A DNA stretch of 64,000 nt. Source: Acheta domesticus (lineage: Eukaryota; Arthropoda; Insecta; Orthoptera; Gryllidae). Under the pieces are notes generated by a model. The model saw only the letters and a list, made by a program, of their open reading frames with translations, was not told the DNA's origin and made no database searches. The position numbers were made by a program, and so were the translations under genes. Shown here one piece after another: positions 55,886-64,000 of this stretch. The DNA lies in contig JAHLJT010008756.1 of assembly GCA_031308135.1 (NCBI GenBank), positions 68,504,172 to 68,568,171 of the forward strand. Direction: 5' to 3'. Every line of letters begins with the position of its first letter. Positions within the stretch are counted from its first letter, which is position 1.

Positions 55886-56663
55886 TGCTGTTAGATTCCT
55901 TTGCAAGTTTGAAAGCTGTCAATATGGAGCACATTTCTGCAGTAGTTGGACTGGAGTAATAATGCAGTCTATTTTTAATTTCAATTTCTTGAGTGAATGT
56001 TATTGCATATTTATCCTCTTGATTTTTTATGAATTTTGTGAATATCATATAGTAATCTTTGTATTTGTTTACTAACTCAGTTGATTTTATCTTCCAGTCT
56101 TCATCTGATATTTTATCTTTTAGGATGGAGGTTAAAGATAGGTCTACTTCTATGTCAGGTATTATCCATGGTGGAATGTTTGGTTTTCTTTTCTCTCCAT
56201 TGAAATTTTCCATGATATTTAACTTCCTGAATAAGTTTTTGATTTTGTTATATATTGGGGTAAATCGTTTATGATCTTTATAATAAACTTGAAGTTTTGG
56301 GTAGATGTCATGGTGAATTATTGGATTATTTACTTCAGCTGCTTTGATGGCATATTTGAGGGTTAGCAAATCTCTGCGATGTGATAGGTTTGTTTCTTTT
56401 GCTTCTATTAGAAGGCTACCAATAGGACTAGAATGAAAACAGCCTGTACATATTCTCAAGGCTTTATTATGAATAACTTCAAGTTTTCTTAGATCTTTTT
56501 TACTGGCAGAATCATATACTATGGCTCCGTAGTCAATCTTGGAACGGACTATTGCTTTGTATGTCATCAGAAGAAGAGATTTGTCAGCGCCCCAGTTTTT
56601 ATGAGAAATGAATCTCAATATGTTTAACCTCTTTTTACATTCATACATTTCAATCTTGTCAAT
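55854..56663 (-). pseudogene. LINE reverse transcriptase C-terminus and RNase H start
   Basis: The frame contains the thumb/connection region usual after the palm of LINE reverse transcriptases: CKKRLNILRFISHKNWGADK, then YKAIVRSKIDYGAIVYDSAS, then HNKALRICTGCFHSSPIGSL. An RNase H-like region follows (AITFTQEIEIKNRLHYYSSP, then TTAEMCSILTAFKLA). The expected TDG motif reads TKF, so the first catalytic Asp is absent. A one-base change in an A8 run at about 55878-55886 shifts the frame into the next segment. Confidence 0.85.
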
Positions 56664-56669
56664 ACGTGT

Positions 56670-57010
56670 GGTTGGTTGTAGGTACTGTTGGGAGTGTTGA
56701 TGTTGATGAAGATAGGAAAATGATCGCTATCATGAAGATCTTCTAGAACATACCAGTTACATAGGGGAGTAATGGTTCTGGAACCAATTGTGAGGTCAAT
56801 TACACTTGTACCTCCATTACTAACATTAAAGTGTGTGGGTTCACCATTATTTAGAAGACATAAATCACTTTCTTCAATTACATTTTCAATACGAAGGCCT
56901 CTTGAATCAGTTGCTTTGGAACCCCATAAGGTGCTATGACTGTTGAAATCACCAAGAATGATAAAAGGTTTGGGTAGCTGATTAATTATATGTTTGATTT
57001 CCTGTTCTTC
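56670..57010 (-). pseudogene. LINE endonuclease, C-terminal half
   Basis: Minus-strand translation gives LPKPFIILGDFNSHSTLWGS, then IDLTIGSRTITPL, then LEDLHDSDHFPIFI. These are the GDFN, DLTI-type and SDH motifs of an APE-type endonuclease, including the catalytic Asp/Asn and the Asp-His pair. It breaks off near 56670 and joins, out of frame, to the end of the reverse transcriptase. The reverse transcriptase fingers and palm are missing. Confidence 0.85.
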
Positions 57011-57034
57011 AAATGAGTAGCTTCAGCCTTCTTT

Positions 57035-57916
57035 GTTTTGGCTGCATTTACCCTTTTCTCTAACTAAACATATTTTAATGGCGCATTACAAATATTGAGA
57101 CATGAACAGAATGAAATCCTTGAGTTATCTATGTGACGATGAACAATTATGTGTACGTGAAGAGGAATTAAATAAAATAAAACTGAATAACAAAATACAA
57201 ATAACAGAAAAACGGAATTAAAAATATGTATACATTGTAATAAAATGGCAGGCATTTTTGAAGTTTACAAAGTGACGAAACAGCGCTTAAAACAAATCTC
57301 CAACACTTCTAGTAAGAGAACGTAAACGAATTTCGCGCGGTTTCGCGCTCTTCGCCCGCTAGCCAATCAGGGAAGCCCGGTGCCGAATACATGTGCAGTT
57401 TGCTTATATGCATCCCGGCATGCGCCTTAAGCGATTGAGTAAACCCAGGTAAACTTCAGTCAGGATGGTGGCTGAAGGCAAAGACACAATACTCTACCAA
57501 TATCACAATACAAGTAAAAAATTACAGTGCACACAAAATACAAAGTAGGAATGAAAATATTTTGAATGTGATATTATGTCTTAACGTATAGCAATAGTGG
57601 TCGGAAATGATGAACTGAAACAGAAAAATTGCAAATTAGTAAAACACACCTAGAGAAGAATTAAAAGCATAGAAATTATAATATTTTTAGTATATACACA
57701 TGTGAGCGCATGGACGCATGCATATCACGTTGTACAATTAATCAAATGCACAAAGACGTACTCATAACTCATAGTTTAACTACTCCATAATCTAGCTATT
57801 TGTTTTTATAACCAATTTGTACTCTCCTTCAATCATTTTAAATAGCCTGTGAGGAACTAACCTTCAATCCATACTTCACTTTTACTACAGTACCCACATG
57901 TGTGCATACCTATGTT
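57035..57916. other. Spacer between inverted-repeat arms
   Basis: AT-rich and non-coding, except for a GC-rich block at 57332-57425 that repeats part of the arm sequence. Confidence 0.5.
57332..57425 (+). repeat. Extra copy of the CCAAT/TATA-like block
   Basis: It shares AATTTCGCGCGGTTTCGCGC, CCGCTAGCCAATCAGGGAAG and CAGTTTGCTTATATGC with 60187-60275, in the same orientation. A few substitutions (for example AATACATGTGC here against AATACACGTGC there) show it is a separate, older copy. Confidence 0.75.
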
Positions 57917-60900
57917 ATTTATTGAGGGCATATTTTATAATAGTTTTAGTGCCTGAAATCTTTAAAATCTGCACATATACATGAAAAGAGGCAACTATAA
58001 TCGATTTATCATGTTTTTCATTCTATTGAAATGAATTAATTACATTACATAGTGAACACGACCAAAAACAAAAAAAACGCAAAAACGACAATAATTTGAA
58101 TATGATACACAATGACTAACTATGAAACTTCACTTTGACCTGACCTACGCCCTCGGTATGATCATGCCAGTAGCGCACAGTTATTTCTGTTGGATTTCTA
58201 CAACCACTGGCATAATCGTCTTCACAAATATCTTCAATATATTCAAGAAGGGTCTAGCGATATTTGTATGATAATACACATTCCCATTTTAAAATATTGA
58301 AGGAATGCTTCCCTTGTAGCTTTATCAGTAGGCAGGAACCGCTATTTCACCAGTTCTTACATTGTGGTTACGAATTTTCTTCATTGTTATAACTTATCTT
58401 TTCTGAGAAAGAAGTTATTTAATTGGTTATTAAGCTTATGTTTAATTTTTAACATTAAAATTAGTGGTATTACAGATTATAAATTACAATAATCAACAGC
58501 GTTCTCAAGATTTTATTATACTTTATAAGAAGCCATAGATAGTGCATTATTAAAATGTTAATTTTACATTATTAATTATTTAATTAATAGGTACATTAAA
58601 TTTATGTTTAAGAATTTTTTTCATCTTTATTGATTTCTACTAATTTTTGGGTATTTACTTATGATTTTTAACTTAATTACTCGTATTTATTCCATAATTG
58701 CCAAGTAGGATTTTTGAAAGGAAAATTTGTTTATTAATATTCTTATTTGTGTACGTCAATTTTATACTTCTTATAATGTTTAGTTTGCTAAGCAGAAGAA
58801 AGATAAATTATTGTAAACTCAATTTTCTTGCACTGCACTGAAGAAACATCAGGAATGGTGTTGGGGATTTATAAATGGTCAGTCGAGCTCAGTTTCATTC
58901 TTTGATGAGCTCCAAGAGTTAGTTGATCACCGGATGTTTGCAATCTGAAACGCCTGATTACGCGTCACAACGTGGGGGATTTTTCTACGAATACAGTTGT
59001 CCTAAATCTGTTCGCACATGCGGTTTGATTTCGAGAATGCTGTGTGCCTGCACTTGGGTTTTTATTTCTTGGCGCGTGTGGGCCTGTCTTCACGATGAAA
59101 TATCTCACGGCATTTCGCGTCTTTCTCGGTCGTGTCCCTAGATGTCGCCAGCACTGCTCAATACGGTCGCCATCATGCGACATCTAGTGGCACGACCGAG
59201 AAAGACGAGAAATAACGTGAGATATTCCATCCTGAAGACAGGCTCTCACGCGCCAAGAAATAAAAACGCAAATATAAACTACCAAACCAAGTTTCAGAAA
59301 AACTAAATTGAATTCCTCTAGGGGACGATGCAAATAACGACAATCACAAATAGTCTGAATTTTTAATCAATTGATTCTTTCATAGTTCCTTGGAGAATCG
59401 CGGACATCCGTTTTAGAACAACTATTATTACTCAAAATTAATGTTCATGTCTTCACTAATACTATGTGTGATAAAGTTTTGTTTTGAAGCTGCATCAAGA
59501 CGTCTGTAAACAAATTTAAAAGCAATATAAATTTACTAATTAAAAACCCTACGTACCTTAATAAAGGAGTCTTTTCTTCTTGTGTCTGCAGTGTTACGTT
59601 TTATTTTCACAGACAAGTAGCTGGACAGCCAGCATTTTTAGAAAGTCTTATATTTTTCGCCCCTACGACGGTACTTTTCTGTATTTAATATAATGGCATT
59701 AGTAAAAGGACAATGTTTACTATCTCTATAATAAAATAAAAACATAAGATGTATTTCTGTCAACTTACGAACAAACAAATCGTTTTTATGAAGATTTTGA
59801 TGTTCTGACATTCCATTTCGTTTGGGTGATCTTCGCGTATTTCTCTACCAATTGTTAATGTATTCAATTGAACATATTGCACTTCTTATGACAGTTTCTT
59901 CTTCAGTATGCTTTAAAACTTGGTGGCTGTAATTCGCATGCAAAGAAATATTTAGTTTCGTGGTTCGCATTTATTCACATAAAACCAAAATATTCGTAAA
60001 CATAAAACCAAACAGGCATCTACTGAAAAAAACACTTTGGATTGTTAAGATAGTTCCCATAGTGGTAAAGACTAATATAACTGCTGTCAGAGAAAAACGC
60101 CTGAAAACGCAGAGTCGACCGTTTTGCCTACAGTAGTCGAGTCCATGTGCACATCCGCTCGCTGCCTCCGTAGCGAGAGATACGAATTTCGCGCGGTTTC
60201 GCGCTTCTCGCCCGCTAGCCAATCAGGGAAGCCCGATGCCGAATACACGTGCAGTTTGCTTATATGCTGCCGGGATGGTCCTTTTGTTTGCAGTCCCAGG
60301 AATAAATGTAGCATACATCGTTGTTTTACGGGTGAAAGATGTTGGGTCAGGTTTTCAAGTCTTGGGAATATTCCAATTGGTAAACATTTCATAGATTTTT
60401 AAAATTTGCACTTTTTTAGTTTGGGGAATAATTTAAATTCTAAACTTTTCCTAGATTTAAATCGATCGTATCCGCGTTCATGATTTCTTTATTCTTCTTT
60501 TTTTATTTACCTAATTTAATAACAGAATAGATTTGTTTTCTCTTTCTTTCAATACTTGAACTCTTTACTTGATTTTTTTCCTTTGTATGCTGACGAGTTT
60601 TCCTCCCTTTCTGTTTTTTACGGGTAATTAGAAAATACGTACGCAATTTTAGCTTCTTCAAACGCTCTCTCAAACAATTAGTAGTACTTATTAACATGTC
60701 ATTATTTTAAACAAGTTCCTTCTAATTTTCTTCTGTACCTAACTTACGAGTCAAAAATAATACCTCTAAATTTAAGTAAAATCTCGAAGTGTTTCAATCT
60801 GATATATTTGTGATTAATTTTTAATACTTCCCTAAAATTAATAAACTTAAAATGTTGTGAGTGCGTTTCCTGTTCTATCACCATGTTCCTCCCTCGCTTT

Positions 60901-63900
60901 CACTCCTGCTTCCCATGTGAGAAACCCTTCATCTAAATTGCGTACGTATTTCTCATTGAATGATCTCCTCTTTATCATAAAATAAATTGTAAAACAATTT
61001 TTTGGAAGTGGTCAGGGGGAAGAGCAGGCTAAATGGCCTTGGCCTTGACACCAATAAAGACATTTATTTATTTATTCATTTATTTATTAAATTCTACTTC
61101 AGGGTGTGAAAAAATATTAAATTCCTATGTGACTCAAAATTATATAAATTTATATAATAGTTCCTTTCTTGTTACAAAAAATAAATTCACATCCTAGTAA
61201 TATCGTATGTAATTATAGTTAAATAGAATATTAAGAAATGTTGCATTGTATACAAGAAAGTCAATCTTATTATGTAAAATAGTAAAATAGATTTTGATTT
61301 TAATTTTGAATTAAATTTATCCGTAAAGCACTACAAGCCAATGGTTCATACTATGGTTCATGCCAAATAATCAATTACATCATGAACTAAATTTAGAAAA
61401 TATTTTAGGAAAAAAATAGGACACATTTGATAAAATTACAGAACCAAACTTTTTCAAATTACTTTAATATTTCCCACATAAAACTACTTTTAATATTAGC
61501 CAGTCATACACATTTCCACACAGAATTAAAGCCCGATTCCCCAAAGACCGATTCAGATCTCCATAGATACTCATTTCAAACAACGACACACAACCAACAC
61601 ACTACTTCTTTTCCACACCTTCACAATATTCAAATATAAACACATTCTGTCAATAATCATAAATTATAATACTCACTCTGCCCTCGCAATAAGGGACAAT
61701 TAACGTGCGAGTGATCAACTCTAACAAGCCATTTTTTAAAATTTTTAAAACCCCTGTAAAACTTGTAAAATCGAGCAGACAGAAAATAATAATAAAAAAA
61801 AATTGATCGCTTACGACCAAGAATTTTCACAGCAATCCAAAAGAAATTAAAATAAATAAATAAATTAGAATCATCGCAAAACGGAATCATATGAGAAAAT
61901 TAAGAGCACGAGAAGATATTGCAGTAAGATATCATACATTAGTATTCATTTTCTGGCCTGAAAAGAAATAAGGCAATTTAAACAGTTTTTTGGCAGCCAC
62001 ATTAATATAAATTCTTTTGTTACCATGTAACACACATAAACGCGTTTATTATCATGTTATATATTGCAATTAATGTTATATTCTTGTCATGAATACTACG
62101 CTGATTATCCAATGTATGAAATTCTAATATATTCGACAAGTAATAAATCTCTAGCAATTTGCCGCTTCGTATGAACGACAACGTTCGTCATGAACATATG
62201 CTCTTCACAATTCAGCAATATTGGGAGTTAACAAACTAAATGTTCGGGCCCAGGATACTAGAATTTGTCAAGAACATATTAACATGGTTGTGATTGGGTA
62301 TGAGCAAAGCAGGGCAAGTATAAAATAAATTACTATTTATCAGTTATTCCTGGAAGGATGTTAAATTATATTTTAGTGGCGTTATAAGTGTAGTAAGTTA
62401 TTATTCAATATTTATTCAAGGGTATTAAGATACATCTCATAATATAATGCTAATAGCTAAAAACAAGCCTAAAGAAATATCGGCTAAATCAACATCTAAC
62501 ATTGCAAAACGCGCTTATGTATTTCATTTGGGTGAAAAGCATATTGAGGATAACAAAAAATTCCCCAATGACTGCAAATTTGGGTGAATTAGGGCGAGTT
62601 AAAATGATGAGAAATGATCGTCTTCAAATATGGAGCGCAACATTGTATCAATACCACCAATATTAGAGTTGGTATAGAGGTAGGAGGTAGAAATGACGCA
62701 ACATCTAGTAAAATACTTCATCTTTTTTTTATTGAATCTTTTTCTGGTACAGAGCACTTAGCTGCTTTACAGAACTGATTAGTATAATACAAAATATATG
62801 CACAATATAATACAAAGTATAAATAAGAAGGAGGATGACCCCACTGGGCTACTCAATGGGAAATCGCGGTGGGCATTTTAGAAACTTTTGCTGGGTGCTG
62901 GTTAAATGTATGTTATATCAGGCTTATGATATGGGGGTACAGTTGGATTTATGGCGGGCGGAATTTATCTTTGGGAAATCTTGATGGTATGCGGTTCAGG
63001 AGCGGATGAGTGTTTTTTCCTAGTGCGAATGTTGGTTGAAAAGGGTGGTTATGAAATACTCCATCTAGACACATTCACGTGCGTGCTCCATCTCTTCGAT
63101 GGCAGTAATACTCGCCCTTACTACTACTATTGGACCGGTGGAGGACGAAGAAAAAATGGTTATTGTGTTAGGAGATAAGGCAGTGTATGGAAAACCCCAA
63201 CCAAGCCATGGACCACGAAGCTACGCTCAGGCCAATGGCGGCGGAACTGGCGCCGGGTATTAAAACCAAATTTACAAAGCCGCATGAAAAAAATTCAATT
63301 ACAAGAAACGAAACGATCATATAGGTTTCCGCCTTCTGTAAAACCTCGTCAATATTAGTTCCATCACAAAGATCACAAGAGCTACTACCCAGGCAGTACT
63401 TATCACTGCAAAAGAACCACTGAGTTGCTCGAGGGTCAGCGAATGAGGGTAGCTCAGAAAGAAATTTTCAGGAACAGTGACACCATTCACATCCATGTGA
63501 TGGCGATTCAATCGAGACCAATGATCGAACAAACCACCTTCTGTAGCTAACAAAGTCACCTTATTTAACGCAGTGTAAAAGGTGGATTTTCTTCGAATCA
63601 GGAAGCTTTGGTGACCGGGTGCTAAGAAGCAGTCGCGGACGATATGCAATGTCCGATCACCATTGTTCATCAATTCTTTGTAATGAGTTACAGTATCAAT
63701 GTATTTCTTATTGTAAAATAAACTTTCTTTTCCGCCCTTCGCCATTCTACGAAATATACTAAGTTCGAACCCATAATTTATTAGCTTAGTTTTACTTATA
63801 AATTCGTTTAATGAACCATCTTCATTTGCAGATACAGCAAGCGCCTTGAGCATTTGGGGAAGGTACACTGTTTCCAGGAAACCAGCGGCCTCCTGCAATG

Positions 63901-64000
63901 TTTGGGGATCTTTGTGCCGCGGTGGATTAGCGAGCAGTCCTAAGAGCTGGCCAGAGTACGCGTTGCTCACCACGACAGCAAACAACAGAACGGCGGACAA
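57917..64000 (-). repeat. Right arm of >6-kb inverted repeat
   Basis: Inverted copy of 48563-54650, cut by the window edge inside IR-F. It contains mirrored copies of the foldback MITE (59054-59270), the (AAAT)n-ended repeat (60313-61085) and the IR 3' flank (61086-63316). No additional gene is present. Confidence 0.92.
63317..64000 (-). CDS. Ionotropic receptor IR-F, C-terminal part, cut by window edge
   Basis: The last 227 codons, running from within M3 (VLLFAVVVSNAYSGQLLGLL) through S2 to M4 and the terminal RRRKPI, are identical at the protein level to IR-E. The frame is open to the right edge, so the true start lies outside; by mirror symmetry it would be about 710-790 bp beyond. IR-E and IR-F point towards each other across the inverted repeat. 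If it is a real second locus, the pair gives two identical receptor genes; if the inversion is an assembly product, it is the same gene. Confidence 0.85.
   Translation of the reverse strand: MSAVLLFAVVVSNAYSGQLLGLLANPPRHKDPQTLQEAAGFLETVYLPQMLKALAVSANEDGSLNEFISKTKLINYGFELSIFRRMAKGGKESLFYNKKYIDTVTHYKELMNNGDRTLHIVRDCFLAPGHQSFLIRRKSTFYTALNKVTLLATEGGLFDHWSRLNRHHMDVNGVTVPENFFLSYPHSLTLEQLSGSFAVISTAWVVALVIFVMELILTRFYRRRKPI

Larger units (their letters stand above)
54958..57020 (-). mobile_element. Non-LTR retrotransposon copy, 5'-truncated and internally deleted
   Basis: On the minus strand the copy begins inside the apurinic/apyrimidinic-type endonuclease and ends in an A-run (the T-run at 54957-54964). 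Direct repeats CTTCAGCCTTCTTT at 54944-54957 and 57021-57034 are the target-site duplication, so both boundaries are certain. It lies in the spacer between the large inverted-repeat arms. The 3' region before the A-run is rich in AATAAACA and ACAATGA repeats. Confidence 0.9.

Overview
The window looks like a repeat-rich, AT-rich arthropod genome, most likely an insect. The only host genes I recognise are short, apparently intronless members of the divergent ionotropic receptor (IR) family, which are chemosensory relatives of ionotropic glutamate receptors. Everything else identifiable is transposable element: mariner, piggyBac, APE/RNase H-type non-LTR retrotransposons, tRNA-derived SINEs, foldback MITEs, satellites, and an abundant non-coding family with terminal inverted repeats, a (GTCY)n tract and internal tandem repeats. 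A large IR expansion with intronless genes would fit a cockroach or another polyneopteran, but that placement is a guess.

Layout. IR genes occur as divergent pairs inside a segmental duplication. Copy 1 is IR-A (1-201, minus, running off the left edge), then repeats (571-12640), then the broken IR-B (13756-14843, plus) and its flank to about 17.4 kb. Copy 2 is IR-D (33151-34554, minus, intact), then repeats (34866-46508), then IR-E (47849-49246, plus, intact) and its flank to about 51.5 kb. Between the copies lie a complete TIR element (17465-18756), a polypyrimidine block (20172-21170), a GC-rich solo-LTR candidate (21809-22907), the broken and interrupted IR-C (23221-24870), a decayed LINE (25795-26845) and further repeats. 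Copy 2 was enlarged by an inverted-repeat-bounded block with two satellites of about 262 bp and 350 bp (37588-43634) and by an internally deleted piggyBac (44859-46508).

From 48563 to the right edge the window is a very large inverted repeat: 48563-54650 is mirrored by 57917-64000, so a second copy of IR-E (IR-F, minus) runs off the right edge. The 3.3 kb between the arms carries a LINE with target-site duplications (54958-57020). A second near-identical palindrome (2095-4479 and 5800-8183) lies inside a composite repeat at 1483-9150.

The intact receptors D and E, and probably A and F, share an identical 18-bp motif 149-178 bp upstream of the start codon, in the same orientation relative to each gene. 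It is the best candidate here for a shared promoter element. I see no rRNA gene, no CRISPR array, no prokaryotic feature and no functional tRNA.
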